A DNA stretch of 64,000 nucleotides from Brasilonema sp. UFV-L1 (lineage in GTDB: Bacteria > Cyanobacteriota > Cyanobacteriia > Cyanobacteriales > Nostocaceae): positions 18,876 through 82,875 of the forward strand of contig NZ_QMEA01000022.1 in assembly GCF_012912105.1 (NCBI RefSeq), in the 5' to 3' direction. The translations under genes and the position numbers were made by a program. Under the pieces are notes generated by a model. It was given only the letters and a program-made list of their open reading frames with translations. It did not search any database and was not told where the DNA came from. How positions within the stretch are numbered: the first letter of the stretch is position 1; each line of letters starts with the position of its first letter. Below are positions 48,092 through 58,255 of the stretch, piece by piece.

Positions 48092-49639
48092 TTATAAAAC
48101 TTGTAAATAAAGCTTGTAAGTCGCTTCTATATCTTTTGCCATGCGATCGCGAAAATGCCAAGGTAAAATAACCTCTACCTTAGGTCCCCAAGCCCGCAAA
48201 CGCATGACGATGTTATTATCATCAACCCGATAATCGACTTTGCAGTAAATATCGTTTTTTGAGCGAGATTGTAAGGTTGAAAGCAGAGATTTTTGTTCTG
48301 CTGATGCTGAAGGAGTGTAAGCTTTCACCAACTTCTCAACTTGTTGGAGAGAAATTTGTGTAAACATTTCCTCGCGTTCGGTTCCTTTAATGTTATTTTC
48401 ATAAAAATACTGTTCAAATTTCAATACCAGTAACTCCTGTGGTTGATAAATATCAAATCCCCAAGCGGCTGCCATTTTTTCTTTAATATCATCAGGAGTT
48501 GGTGGATATTTGCCCTGACATTTATTTATAAAGTGTTTAGGAATATTTGTCTCATCTATATTTTTCGGTAATTCATCTAATTCGAGAATTCGGTCAAGGC
48601 GATAATCATACCAATCTATTTTGCAATCTATTTTGCTCCAACTCTTTTTGTCATCTGGCTTGGGAGTTTGACCATAAGCAAATAGATAAGGTGCGCGTTG
48701 GTAGTAGTAAATGCAAACCGGGTAAACAATACAATCAACAGTATCATGATATAGTTTTGCACTCTGATAACTTAACTTCACCAAGGGTATCTTATCTTGT
48801 GCCCAAAGTTTTTTTAACTGTTTTTGCAGTGATTCAACGCGCTCATATAGTCGAGGATGAACGATGTATTCTGCGTGAATCAAAAATCGCTGAATACCAT
48901 TAATGGGTTGAGACAATGAATGATTGAAAGCAGATAATTCTTCATTTGTGAACTGTTCAGAAGGATTTTCTACCTCTTCAAGACGCGCTAAGAAGAATTC
49001 CGGGAATTTCTCGACTTTCAAATATTGAACTTGATTGACTTCTTCTTGATTGCTTGCTTTTTTTAACCATCCCAGATTGACTAATGATTGAAAATCATAT
49101 TCTTTCAAATTTCGACTTGTGACAGCAAATAAACGTCCATCAGATAAAGTTTTAGAAAACCTTTGAGATTTTTGATGAGATTTTTGGCTATTCCTGGTAG
49201 TCACTGAATCATCATCTGGTTGACTACTGTTTTGGGAATTACTAATTATTCCCGTCAAAAGTAAACATTCTAATTCATCAGACTGAATAGAATAATACTT
49301 TTGGAAGGAATCAGACCATTTCCTTTTCTCAATACCTAGAGTTGATGCAAACAACCACTCAGTTAATTTTGTAGCGCAGCGACATTGTTCATGATGTAAA
49401 ATTGGAGCTTTGTCGCGTGAATGTTGCTTTATCGCATCCAGAAAAAATAAATCGCGCCATTGAAAAAAAGTAAATCCTTCTTTTAATTCTAATTTTACTT
49501 CATCAGCATCATCTCCATAGATAGAACGTAAAATAACCCATAATCTTACCGCTTTCGCCAAATTTTGTTTTAACGAACCTGGCGTTAACAACTTTAAAAC
49601 TTCTACGCTGGGAGGATAATTAAAAACTTCTCTCTTCAT
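48092..49639 (-). CDS. TIGR03985-family CRISPR-associated WYL-like protein
   Basis: A 515-residue protein that matches in pattern the cyanobacterial TIGR03985 family, typically found with type III adaptation genes. The C-terminal region has WYL-like stretches (YYYQRAPYLFAYGQ, IDWYDYRLDRILEL and WGFDIYQPQELLVLKF, VEVILPWHFRDRM). WYL domains sense nucleotide ligands and regulate transcription, and a WYL role here would be control of the adaptation genes. It is the first gene of the operon that continues with HD, RT, cas1 and cas2. Confidence 0.75.
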   Translation of the reverse strand: MKREVFNYPPSVEVLKLLTPGSLKQNLAKAVRLWVILRSIYGDDADEVKLELKEGFTFFQWRDLFFLDAIKQHSRDKAPILHHEQCRCATKLTEWLFASTLGIEKRKWSDSFQKYYSIQSDELECLLLTGIISNSQNSSQPDDDSVTTRNSQKSHQKSQRFSKTLSDGRLFAVTSRNLKEYDFQSLVNLGWLKKASNQEEVNQVQYLKVEKFPEFFLARLEEVENPSEQFTNEELSAFNHSLSQPINGIQRFLIHAEYIVHPRLYERVESLQKQLKKLWAQDKIPLVKLSYQSAKLYHDTVDCIVYPVCIYYYQRAPYLFAYGQTPKPDDKKSWSKIDCKIDWYDYRLDRILELDELPKNIDETNIPKHFINKCQGKYPPTPDDIKEKMAAAWGFDIYQPQELLVLKFEQYFYENNIKGTEREEMFTQISLQQVEKLVKAYTPSASAEQKSLLSTLQSRSKNDIYCKVDYRVDDNNIVMRLRAWGPKVEVILPWHFRDRMAKDIEATYKLYLQVL

Positions 49640-49764
49640 AGTGCTGCTGCTTGCGGGTGTATGTTTCCAGATTAACAGCAGCTGGAAAAGGCTATTTCCA
49701 TCTCATCCTAAATTCCGGCTTGAAGAGGATCTCTGACATCTTGCAGTATTCTCAACAAGACTTA

Positions 49765-49832
49765 AAAAACCGGGTTTCTAAACGAAAAATTAAGGTTTTC
49801 AAGAGTTATCATTCTCAAGAAACCCGGTTTTT
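49765..49832. repeat. AAACCGGGTTTCT inverted repeat
   Basis: AAAAAACCGGGTTTCT (49764-49779) is inverted as AGAAACCCGGTTTTT (49818-49832). The same core is at 58173-58184 and in the terminator-like hairpin at 63898-63930. A CCTTTCCCC...GGGGAAAGG palindrome follows at 49863-49887. No gene is supported between 49640 and 49981. Confidence 0.55.
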
Positions 49833-49981
49833 GCTCCTGGTGCAAGATATAAGATCTTCTTCCTTTCCCCTTTATAAGGGGAAAGGTGCCGAAGGCGGAT
49901 AGGGGTAAATCACGACTATCGGGTAATATAAATGACTTTCAACAGTCGATTCCTAATTGATCTCCGGAAATTTTAAATTAC

Positions 49982-52363
49982 CTAATGCGGCCACTTCCAG
50001 TTTTGAATTTCCGGCATATCCTCACCGTACTTATTAATGTAGTGCTTATGTTCAAGAAGTTTGTCTTGCAACATCTGCTTAACATAAGCCGCCTTATAAC
50101 CCAATTTTGGCACGCGATTAATCACGTCCATCGCCAGGTGAAAACGATCCAAATCGTTAACGACAACCATATCAAAAGGCGTAGTCGTCGTTCCCTCTTC
50201 CTTATAACCCCGCACATGCAGATTTGCATGATTCGTGCGACGGTAACTCAAACGGTGAATCAGCCAAGGATAACCGTGGAACGCAAAGATAATCGGCTTG
50301 TCAGTCGTGAAAATACTATCAAAGTCTTTATCGCTGAGTCCGTGGGGATGTTCACTTTCAGGTTGAAGTTTCATCAAGTCTACAACGTTCACCACCCGCA
50401 CTTTCAAGTCTGGGAAGTTTTGGCGCAGAATGTCCACAGCTGCTAAGGTTTCCATTGTGGGAATATCTCCTGCACACGCCATCACCACATCTGGTTCACT
50501 ACCTTGGTCATTACTTGCCCAATCCCAAATACTGAGACCTTTGGTACAGTGCTTGACTGCTGCATCCATATTTAGGTATTGTAAAGCAGGTTGCTTCCCA
50601 GCAACAATGACGTTTACATAGTTGCGGCTTCGCAGACAGTGGTCAGTGACTGACAGCAAACAATTAGCATCGGGGGGTAAATACACCCGAATCACTTTTG
50701 CTTTCTTGTTAACAACAATGTCAATAAAACCAGGGTCTTGATGAGAAAAACCGTTATGGTCTTGTCGCCAAACGTGAGATGTTAGCAGGTAGTTAAGCGA
50801 AGCAATTGATCTACGCCAAGGAATGTCCAGACAACTGTCGAGCCACTTGGCGTGCTGATTGAACATTGAGTCTACAATGTGAATAAACGCCTCGTAGCAG
50901 GAGAAGAAGCCATGACGACCAGTGAGAAGGTATCCTTCTAACCAACCTTGGCAAGTTGTTTCACTGAGGATTTCCATCACCCGACCTTCAGCAGACAGGT
51001 TGACATCATAAGGATATCTCTCGGCTTCCCAAGTCCGATCTGTTACCTCAAAGATAGCATCCAAGCGATTTGATTTGGTTTCGTCTGGACCAAATATACG
51101 GAAGTTGCGGGACTCCAGATTTCGTTTCATGACATCCCGCAGGAATTTTCCTGTCACCTTCGTGGCTTCGGAAATAACTTTGCCTGGTTCAGAAACTTCA
51201 ACACCATAATTCCGAAAATCAGGCATTCTCAAGTCACGCAGCAGAAGACCACCGTTAGCATGAGGATTATCACTCATGCGTCGCTTTCCTTTAGGAGCCA
51301 GTTCTGCTAGTTCTGGAATAAACTTGCCATTTTCATCGAAGAGTTCTTCAGTTTTGTAACTCTTCATCCAATCTTCTAAGAGTTTAATGTGTTCTGGCTT
51401 GCTTGACAACTCGCCAAAAGGAACTTGGTGCGATCGCCAAAAATCTTCTACCTTCTGGCCATCAACTTCCTTCGGTCCCGTCCAACCTTTGGGGCTTCTC
51501 AAGATAATCATCGGCCATTGCGGACGTTTGCTCAAGCCATTGTTACGCGCCTCTTCCTGAATTTCTTTGATTTCCTGAATCACAGTATCCAAAGTCGCCG
51601 CCATCAGCTGGTGCATTGTTTCCGGATCTGATCCTTCTACAAAATAAGGCTTGTAGCCGTAGCCGACAAATAAACTTTCTAATTCCTGATGACTTAACCG
51701 CGCCAGCACTGTTGGGTTAGCAATTTTATAGCCATTGAGATGAAGGATAGGGAGAACAGCACCATCATACACAGGGTTAAGGAACTTATTAGAGTGCCAA
51801 CTCGTTGCTAAAGCCCCCGTTTCCGCTTCACCATCACCAACAACGCAAGCAACAATCAGGTCGGGGTTGTCAAATGCAGCGCCGTATGCATGAACCAGGG
51901 AGTAACCAAGTTCACCGCCTTCGTGGATAGAACCGGGAAGTTCAGGGGTACAATGGCTACCAACACCGCCAGGGAATGAGAATTGTACGAAGAGTTTCTT
52001 CATTCCCTCAGCATCTTGGGAAATGTTGGGATAGTATTCGCTGTAAGTACCTTCCAGGTAAGCATGTGCAACTATTCCAGGACCACCATGACCAGGACCA
52101 GCAATATAGATCATATTCTGGTCATAGTTTTTGATCATCCGGTTGAGATGAACATAGATAAAATTAAGACCTGGAGTTGTTCCCCAGTGACCTAGAAGTC
52201 TGGGTTTGATGTGTTCCAGCTTCAGCGGTTCTTTGAGTAGTGGGTTGTCGAGTAAATATATTTGTCCTACTGAAAGATAATTAGCTGCACGCCAGTAGGC
52301 GTTCATTTTCCGCAGTTCTTCACCTGTTAAAGGTTTCGTTTGTGGAGGACTTGCTAGAGTCAT
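49982..52363 (-). CDS. xfp: Xylulose-5-phosphate/fructose-6-phosphate phosphoketolase
   Basis: I start at the ATG at 52363 because AGGGAG precedes it. The 793-residue thiamine-diphosphate enzyme has the family blocks [39 protein letters not shown] (the ThDP-binding GDGE) and, near the C-terminus, [19 protein letters not shown] and [13 protein letters not shown]. It splits xylulose-5-P or fructose-6-P with phosphate to acetyl-phosphate, a carbon-saving route in cyanobacteria. It appears to stand alone. Confidence 0.95.
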   Translation of the reverse strand: MTLASPPQTKPLTGEELRKMNAYWRAANYLSVGQIYLLDNPLLKEPLKLEHIKPRLLGHWGTTPGLNFIYVHLNRMIKNYDQNMIYIAGPGHGGPGIVAHAYLEGTYSEYYPNISQDAEGMKKLFVQFSFPGGVGSHCTPELPGSIHEGGELGYSLVHAYGAAFDNPDLIVACVVGDGEAETGALATSWHSNKFLNPVYDGAVLPILHLNGYKIANPTVLARLSHQELESLFVGYGYKPYFVEGSDPETMHQLMAATLDTVIQEIKEIQEEARNNGLSKRPQWPMIILRSPKGWTGPKEVDGQKVEDFWRSHQVPFGELSSKPEHIKLLEDWMKSYKTEELFDENGKFIPELAELAPKGKRRMSDNPHANGGLLLRDLRMPDFRNYGVEVSEPGKVISEATKVTGKFLRDVMKRNLESRNFRIFGPDETKSNRLDAIFEVTDRTWEAERYPYDVNLSAEGRVMEILSETTCQGWLEGYLLTGRHGFFSCYEAFIHIVDSMFNQHAKWLDSCLDIPWRRSIASLNYLLTSHVWRQDHNGFSHQDPGFIDIVVNKKAKVIRVYLPPDANCLLSVTDHCLRSRNYVNVIVAGKQPALQYLNMDAAVKHCTKGLSIWDWASNDQGSEPDVVMACAGDIPTMETLAAVDILRQNFPDLKVRVVNVVDLMKLQPESEHPHGLSDKDFDSIFTTDKPIIFAFHGYPWLIHRLSYRRTNHANLHVRGYKEEGTTTTPFDMVVVNDLDRFHLAMDVINRVPKLGYKAAYVKQMLQDKLLEHKHYINKYGEDMPEIQNWKWPH

Positions 52364-52494
52364 ATCGAACTCCCTAATTTCCACGAATTTTTACTAAGCA
52401 AGTTTAGTGATTTGCAGCATAGAGGTCATCTTACTTATGACACACTATGTTGCTATCCTTGAACTCAACAGGTAAGTATAACATTTGCACAAAA

Positions 52495-53115
52495 ATGATT
52501 GCTCAACCCCAACATCAACTCATGACTCCCCAGGAGTATCTGGAATGGGAGGAACAACAACCCATTAAGTACGAATATATTAACGGGGAAATTTTCGCTA
52601 TGACAGGGGGAACTATCCCTCACAACGATATTGCCCTAAACCTTGCATCTGCGCTCAAAAATCATCTACGAGGTAAGGGATGTAAAGTCCAAATTGCAGA
52701 TGCGAAAGTGGGAGTTTCACTTGAGGGACCTTTTCACTATCCAGATGTGATGGTGAGTTGCGATCCACTAGACCAAAAAGCGCGTAAAGTTATTTATCAT
52801 CCCTGTTTAATTGTAGAAGTGTTATCTCCAAGTACAGAAGCATTCGATAGAGGAAAGAAATTTAGGCATTACCGTCGGATTGATACCTTAAAAGAATATG
52901 TTCTCATTGAAGCAGATAAAATGAATGTAGAATGCTATCGACTCAATGAGAAAGGAAAATGGGAACTCACTTCTTATTCACTTGAAGAAACGATAGAAGA
53001 CGAAACAGAACTAGAAGTGTACTTAACCAGCGTTGATTTCCATTGTCCTATTTCTTTGCTGTATGAAGATGTTGTTTTTCCTGAAGATAATCCAGGAGAA
53101 ATTTCTGATGACTAG
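52495..53115 (+). CDS. Uma2-family (DUF820) predicted endonuclease
   Basis: The ATG at 52495 (MIAQPQHQLMTPQEYLEWEE) fits the normal family start; an earlier start adds 16 unlikely residues. The 206-residue product has the PD-(D/E)xK-like layout: KYEYINGEIFAMTGG, YPDVMVSCD and CLIVEVLSPSTEAFDRGKKF (E-V-L core). Uma2 proteins exist in dozens of copies per cyanobacterial genome and their role is unknown. Confidence 0.85.
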   Translation: MIAQPQHQLMTPQEYLEWEEQQPIKYEYINGEIFAMTGGTIPHNDIALNLASALKNHLRGKGCKVQIADAKVGVSLEGPFHYPDVMVSCDPLDQKARKVIYHPCLIVEVLSPSTEAFDRGKKFRHYRRIDTLKEYVLIEADKMNVECYRLNEKGKWELTSYSLEETIEDETELEVYLTSVDFHCPISLLYEDVVFPEDNPGEISDD

Positions 53116-53139
53116 CTCATCATCATTCGTGATTTACAA

Positions 53140-54774
53140 TCAAGTCCGAACAGTATTGCGTATTTTTTGAGAATAAAAAGAAGCTGATTCTTCGTTTTTA
53201 GCACACTCTTGTGTAAACTTAATCAGATGGTGTCCAACCAGTCCAACGTTAATTAATTCCTCGATTTTACCAGCTTTCAAACTCGGTAGTGCCATCTTCC
53301 AAAAAGTCTTGCGATAATTGCCCAATATACCTACTCGCACTAGAAGATTAGTCAGAATCGTGAAACCTTTCTTAATATTTGCCCAAGAAGTGCGAGCTGG
53401 GCTATTAGGAACTTTTATCCGGTTAGAGTAGGTATGCTCCATATTGTAAGCATAACGCTGATAGAGAAATTCCGGCTCATACGCTGTTGTAATACAGCGA
53501 CGCCACATCTCAACAACTTGTTCGTAAGGCATTAAAAACTTGATATTGGACTCGCGATTTTCATCAAAGACGAGTCGCTGTTCTTTTTCTAACCTGCGCC
53601 ACAATGGAGTTTTCGGCAATGCATGAAGTAGGTTAATTGTCAACATAGGAATTTGAGAATGACGAATAAATTCCAGAATTTTATCTGCAGTTTCTGGTGT
53701 ATCTGTGTCAAAGCCAATGATGATTCCTGAGACAACCTCCATACCGTAGCTATTGAGAACTTTAACGGCATCAAGAATTGGCATACTGAGGTTATGAGTT
53801 TTGGAAATTGCGTTGAGTGCTTGAGGTTCTGGCGTTTCTATCCCGCAGAAAACTGTACAAAAATATGCCTCGCGCATCATTTCCAAAAGTTTGGGACTTT
53901 GAGCTAGATTCAATGTAGCTTCGCAAGCAAATTGAATGGGATATCCATTGCGTTTTTGCCAATCAATCAGGTGAGGAAGCAACTGCATGACAGCACGGCG
54001 ATTACCCACAAAGTTATCATCGACAAAATACACTGCCCCCGGATTTCCATGTTTCAACATCGCATCCAGTTCAGCGAGAACTTGTTCTGGAGTCTTCAGA
54101 CGGGGATTATTGCCATAAAGTTCAGGTATATCACAAAACTCACAATGATATGGACAACCACTGGAGAATTGAATATTGGCAAGAAAATATTGATTGAAGT
54201 TGAGCAGGTGATAAGCTGGAGTTGGAAATTCGCTCAGGGGTAATCGTTCTTTGGTTTCAAAGCGGATTTGGTTTTTGGGGCGATCGCCTTCTAAATCCAA
54301 ATACTCAATCATCCGATCAGTTGCATCTCCCAACTCACCCAAATGTAAAATATCAAAATCGGGATAATATTCAGGACAACCAGAGACTGAAGGACCACCG
54401 ACAACTGTGATTTTATCTTCTCGATGAGCAAGTTCGTTAATCTGATTCATCTGCGGTCGTTGGATATGCATCCCACTGACAATCACCACATCTGCCCATT
54501 GGTAATCACTTCTTGTTGCAGGACAGACATTTTCATCAATAAAACGGACTTCCCATTCTTGAGGTAAGTAGGAAGCCACAACTAAAATGCCTTGTGGTGG
54601 CATAAAAGCCCGAACATCACCTCTTAAAGCGTAGGCGTGGTGAAACGTTCCAAATGAACGGCTGTATTTGGGAAAGATGCAGAGAATGCGTCGATGATAG
54701 CGCGGAATATAGCCAGTGTTCCGAGTCGTCTTTTTAAAAACAGGTTTTTCTAAAGACATCACGTAACTATTCAT
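53140..54774 (-). CDS. B12-binding-type radical SAM enzyme (HpnP-like candidate)
   Basis: The ATG at 54774 (MNSYVMSLEKPVF) is preferred because GGAG lies eight bases upstream. The N-terminal cobalamin-type domain (GILVVASYLPQEWEVRFIDE, VVGGPSVSGCPEYYPDFD) is followed by the radical SAM core with CPYHCEFC near residue 212 (three Cys of the cluster). A C-terminal DUF4070-like part contains LTINLLHALPKTPLW. Hopanoid C-2 methylase HpnP has this architecture and similar blocks, and the next gene looks like HpnI; the assignment stays tentative because many family members have other substrates. Confidence 0.8.
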   Translation of the reverse strand: MNSYVMSLEKPVFKKTTRNTGYIPRYHRRILCIFPKYSRSFGTFHHAYALRGDVRAFMPPQGILVVASYLPQEWEVRFIDENVCPATRSDYQWADVVIVSGMHIQRPQMNQINELAHREDKITVVGGPSVSGCPEYYPDFDILHLGELGDATDRMIEYLDLEGDRPKNQIRFETKERLPLSEFPTPAYHLLNFNQYFLANIQFSSGCPYHCEFCDIPELYGNNPRLKTPEQVLAELDAMLKHGNPGAVYFVDDNFVGNRRAVMQLLPHLIDWQKRNGYPIQFACEATLNLAQSPKLLEMMREAYFCTVFCGIETPEPQALNAISKTHNLSMPILDAVKVLNSYGMEVVSGIIIGFDTDTPETADKILEFIRHSQIPMLTINLLHALPKTPLWRRLEKEQRLVFDENRESNIKFLMPYEQVVEMWRRCITTAYEPEFLYQRYAYNMEHTYSNRIKVPNSPARTSWANIKKGFTILTNLLVRVGILGNYRKTFWKMALPSLKAGKIEELINVGLVGHHLIKFTQECAKNEESASFYSQKIRNTVRT

Positions 54775-54804
54775 CGCATTCACTCCACAAATCTGAACAG
54801 CTAA

Positions 54805-56001
54805 CTAGTTAAAAACCTTTGCAAAATTGTCTGTAATTTCCATTAGCTTACCGCCTTTTGTCAGTTTCAGTCGTCGTCCACGCCATTCAATTGTGTTCCC
54901 AAATAAGCCGCAGCACCAGATGACAAACCCAATCAGGTCGCGTAGAGGGACAATCCAGAAAAACTTTTGAACACAAGCATCTTGAAGATACCTCACACCA
55001 ACAACCCAGCCCATGACTAATCGCATCACCCAAGTGATAGCTAGCACAACACAACCGATGGTTGACCCACCTGTCGCAATCAAAAAGAGTAAGCTGGTAA
55101 CAGTGCCATAAGTAAAAATGAGTCCTAGATAACCCCAAAAACGAGAAACTCGTATACAACGTGCCCAGCGAATTTGACGCTGGATAGAATCTGTGATGGT
55201 GCTAGATGCCAGTACATGTTCTACTATATAATTTGAAAGAATAACCTTGTAACCTGCTTGAGCTGGTAAGTAGCCAAGTTGAAAGTCGTCTGCCAGATAA
55301 TCGGCGATCGCCTTAAATCCTCCAATTTTATCAAGCACTTGTTTGCGAATCACAATCGTTGAACCAAGAGCAAACTTTATCCCTTCTATTTGATTGCTGA
55401 CTAACACACCTGGATGAAAATCAGTCGCAATTCCAACAGCTTCCAAAATCGTTGCCCATCCTTTGGCTAAAGAACGATACAGACAAGTGACAACACCAAC
55501 ATTAGGATCTTGTAGTGGTTGGATGACTCTTTGCAGATAATCTATCCCAACTCGAATATCGCTATCAGCAATCACCAAGATTTCATATTTAGCTTTCGTG
55601 ACCGCGTTAGCCAAATTGCTCACCTTAGGGTTAGTGCCAATAGTCTCTTCACAGACAACTAACTGAATATCTAACTCTGGAAAATCGTGAATGATTTGCT
55701 TGACAACTAATATACTACAGTCCAATGGGTCACGAACGCTAAAAATAATTTGATAGTTTGGGTACTGTTGTCGGCAAAAGGAAGCTAAGTTTTCATAAGC
55801 TTCGTCATCCAGCCCACAAAGTGGCTTGAGGATGGTAACCGGCTGTTGAAAATTTAACTCTACATGGGGATGGTAGAAAGCAGCACTCATCCCTGCATAA
55901 ATTCCATAGCTGTAATACAAGACAGCCGACATACAGAGAATCAAGAGTAAAAAATCGATAATAGTCAGACTAGTGAAATGTTGAAGTAAAGCGGTTCCCA
56001 T
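54805..56001 (-). CDS. Ceramide-glucosyltransferase/HpnI-like glycosyltransferase
   Basis: A 398-residue GT2-type membrane enzyme. An N-terminal helix (IIDFLLLILCMSAVLYYSYG) precedes PVTILKPLCGLDDEAYENL, VIADSDIRVG (DxD), DDFQLGYL and QIRWARCIR (Q/RxxRW), as in glucosylceramide synthases and HpnI. Several helices follow at the C-terminus. HpnI adds N-acetylglucosamine to bacteriohopanetetrol. The gene precedes the B12-type radical SAM gene with a 30-base gap, so they likely form an operon for a lipid such as a hopanoid. Confidence 0.8.
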   Translation of the reverse strand: MGTALLQHFTSLTIIDFLLLILCMSAVLYYSYGIYAGMSAAFYHPHVELNFQQPVTILKPLCGLDDEAYENLASFCRQQYPNYQIIFSVRDPLDCSILVVKQIIHDFPELDIQLVVCEETIGTNPKVSNLANAVTKAKYEILVIADSDIRVGIDYLQRVIQPLQDPNVGVVTCLYRSLAKGWATILEAVGIATDFHPGVLVSNQIEGIKFALGSTIVIRKQVLDKIGGFKAIADYLADDFQLGYLPAQAGYKVILSNYIVEHVLASSTITDSIQRQIRWARCIRVSRFWGYLGLIFTYGTVTSLLFLIATGGSTIGCVVLAITWVMRLVMGWVVGVRYLQDACVQKFFWIVPLRDLIGFVIWCCGLFGNTIEWRGRRLKLTKGGKLMEITDNFAKVFN

Positions 56002-56189
56002 AATTCTGGTGGATACAGCATATGCGTTTTACAAATGATCTGCACATCAGTTTATGACCTTTGTATATAAAAGATATGACTAAGACATGAAAAAATGACG
56101 ATTTTTGAGTGATACTATAAAAAGTTTTTATATTTAATTTTATTCTATTTCGTAAGAGTGCAAACTCAATCGGTTTGCCATGTACTGTT

Positions 56190-57827
56190 ATGAATTTAAT
56201 TTCCTTTCTTGTGCGTTCTTCTTGGCGAATGATGGCGATCGCAGTTGTCACCGGATTTCTCAGTGGTGGCAGTAGCGCTAGCCTCATCGCCCTCATCAGT
56301 ACTGCAGCAAGTCGCACTACTGGTGAGGGCCTCACAACCATCGCTTGGGGTTTTCTCGGTCTAGCATTAGTCGCACTGATTACTAGCGTGCTTTCTCAGG
56401 TCATGTTGATTCGCCTCTCTCAGCATGCTGTCTTCCAATTACGGATGCGCTTGAGTCAGCAGATTCTCTCTTCCGGCTTGAGTCATTTAGAACAGCTAGG
56501 AAATCCTCGACTCTTAGCAACCCTCACCGAAGACGTACAGACAGTTGCGAATGCTGTCCACCAACTGCCTTACCTTTGTATTGATATTGCTATAGTAGCA
56601 GGTTGCTTTCTATATATTACTTGGTTATCCTGGTTAGTACTTCTGATGGTGATAGGACTAGCAGTAGTCGCAATTGGGAGTTCCCAGTGGCTGTTAATAC
56701 GAGGAGAGAAATTCCTTGCTCTTGCCCGAGAAGACCAAGATATCTTATTTCAGCATTTTCGTACAATTACCGAAGGAATTAAAGAACTCAAATTACACTA
56801 TAAGCGGCGTCAAGTCTTCGTTTCTAAAAACCTGCAATCAACAGCAGCCACCTTCAGCCGTCACAACATTCAAGGTTTAACCCTATTTACATCAACAACG
56901 AGTTGGGGAAGACTTTTATTTTTTTTCGCGATTGGTTTTGTATTATTCGCACTTCCTCATCTATTCACCATCAGTCCCCAAACTCTTTCTGGCTACATCT
57001 TGACATTTACATACTTGATGATGCCAATGAACAACCTTGTAGAGAACCTCCCTATCATTAGCAAAGCAAGCATTGCCTTACAAAAAATAGAGTCACTGGG
57101 TTTATCTTTAGCAAATCAGGCTGAACAATCAACAGTTCCACCAGAAAGCAAATCTTCCTGGCAGTGCTTACAATTTGTAAATGTGACTCATACTTATCGC
57201 ACAGAGCAAGAAGACAGTCGTTTTCTTCTCGGTCCTATTGACTTAACATTTTATCCCCAACAGCTGGTGTTTATTGTTGGAGGAAATGGAAGCGGTAAAT
57301 CGACTTTAGCCAAACTCATTACAGGACTCTACATTCCGGAAGCTGGAGAAATTTTCTTAGATAAAGAACTGATTACCGAACAAAATCGAGAATGGTATCG
57401 CCAACATTTCTCTGTCGTCTTCTCGGACTTTTATTTATTTGAAGAACTGCTAGGATTAGATAATCCTAACCTAGATGTTCAAGCTCAAGAATATTTGAAA
57501 CTACTTCAACTCGACCATAAAGTCAAAATAAAAAACGGCAAACTTTCCACCACAAACCTTTCCCAAGGACAGCGCAAACGACTAGCATTGCTAACAGCAT
57601 ATTTAGAAGATAGACCAATTTATTTATTTGATGAATGGGCAGCAGACCAAGACCCGACATTTAAAGAAATATTCTACACTCAACTGTTACCAAAACTGAG
57701 AGATAAAGGTAAAACAGTACTGGCAATTACCCACGATGACCGCTATTTTCATGTCGCAGATCGGATAATCAAACTAGAGTATGGTAAAGTGGAGTTTGAT
57801 AAAAAATATAATCACTCAAATCTATAG
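56190..57827 (+). CDS. Second cyclic-peptide-type export ABC transporter
   Basis: I start at ATG 56190 (MNLISFLVRSSWR), because it aligns with the start of the paralogue at 3928; the TTG at 56175 is less likely. 545 residues: an N-terminal membrane domain (to about residue 310) and an ATPase with GGNGSGKSTLA, LSQGQRKRLALL and IYLFDEWAADQDP. It shares the VVFSDFYLFEE and RLALLTAYLEDRPIY blocks with the first copy. It is divergent from the HpnI-like gene and lies before the radical SAM gene at 58256. The shared promoter element of the first copy is not seen here. Confidence 0.85.
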   Translation: MNLISFLVRSSWRMMAIAVVTGFLSGGSSASLIALISTAASRTTGEGLTTIAWGFLGLALVALITSVLSQVMLIRLSQHAVFQLRMRLSQQILSSGLSHLEQLGNPRLLATLTEDVQTVANAVHQLPYLCIDIAIVAGCFLYITWLSWLVLLMVIGLAVVAIGSSQWLLIRGEKFLALAREDQDILFQHFRTITEGIKELKLHYKRRQVFVSKNLQSTAATFSRHNIQGLTLFTSTTSWGRLLFFFAIGFVLFALPHLFTISPQTLSGYILTFTYLMMPMNNLVENLPIISKASIALQKIESLGLSLANQAEQSTVPPESKSSWQCLQFVNVTHTYRTEQEDSRFLLGPIDLTFYPQQLVFIVGGNGSGKSTLAKLITGLYIPEAGEIFLDKELITEQNREWYRQHFSVVFSDFYLFEELLGLDNPNLDVQAQEYLKLLQLDHKVKIKNGKLSTTNLSQGQRKRLALLTAYLEDRPIYLFDEWAADQDPTFKEIFYTQLLPKLRDKGKTVLAITHDDRYFHVADRIIKLEYGKVEFDKKYNHSNL

Positions 57828-58217
57828 CAATCTTATTTGATTTATTAAAATTCCAAGATACAGATACTCGACTTCTTTAAAAAGTCAGGTATCTTACTTT
57901 TTCACGAATGATTTCTAACTGCTATATAGCAATCCTATATAAGAGACCTCTTGCATAAATACTTAAAATGTCATGTTGAGCGGAGCGAAACATCTCGTGA
58001 GATTCTATGTCTTTGGGACACGCTGCGCTAACACTGCACGGAGCCTGCCCTCGAGCGTTCAGCGAAGGGTTTCGTATGCCCTCCCTTGCCCGCTGCGCGC
58101 TAACAGAATGACATCCCCAATTTTTGGACTTTTGCAAGAGGTCTAAGTTATGAAAATGGCTGGAGTCCACCAAACCCGGTTTCTAATTTTTCACAAATGA
58201 TTTCTGACTGCTATAGT
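57822..58217. repeat. Two family-1 MITE copies, the second with a nested element
   Basis: Copy 1 runs from CTATAGCAATCTTATTTGA to GATTTCTAACTGCTATAT (57822-57927). Copy 2 starts at TATAGCAATCCTATAT and ends GATTTCTGACTGCTATAG at 58217. It is interrupted by a MITE with inverted ends AGACCTCTTGCA (57945-57956) and TGCAAGAGGTCT (58132-58143). The 58144-58200 stretch has a CCCGGTTTCT core. No gene is seen in 57828-58255. Confidence 0.65.
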
Positions 58218-58255
58218 AAGATTTATTGTGAATATTTTTGACAAAAAAGTATAAT

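Noticed and set aside
49985..50446. 153-codon plus-strand frame
   Set aside because: Antisense of the phosphoketolase gene, with no independent signals.
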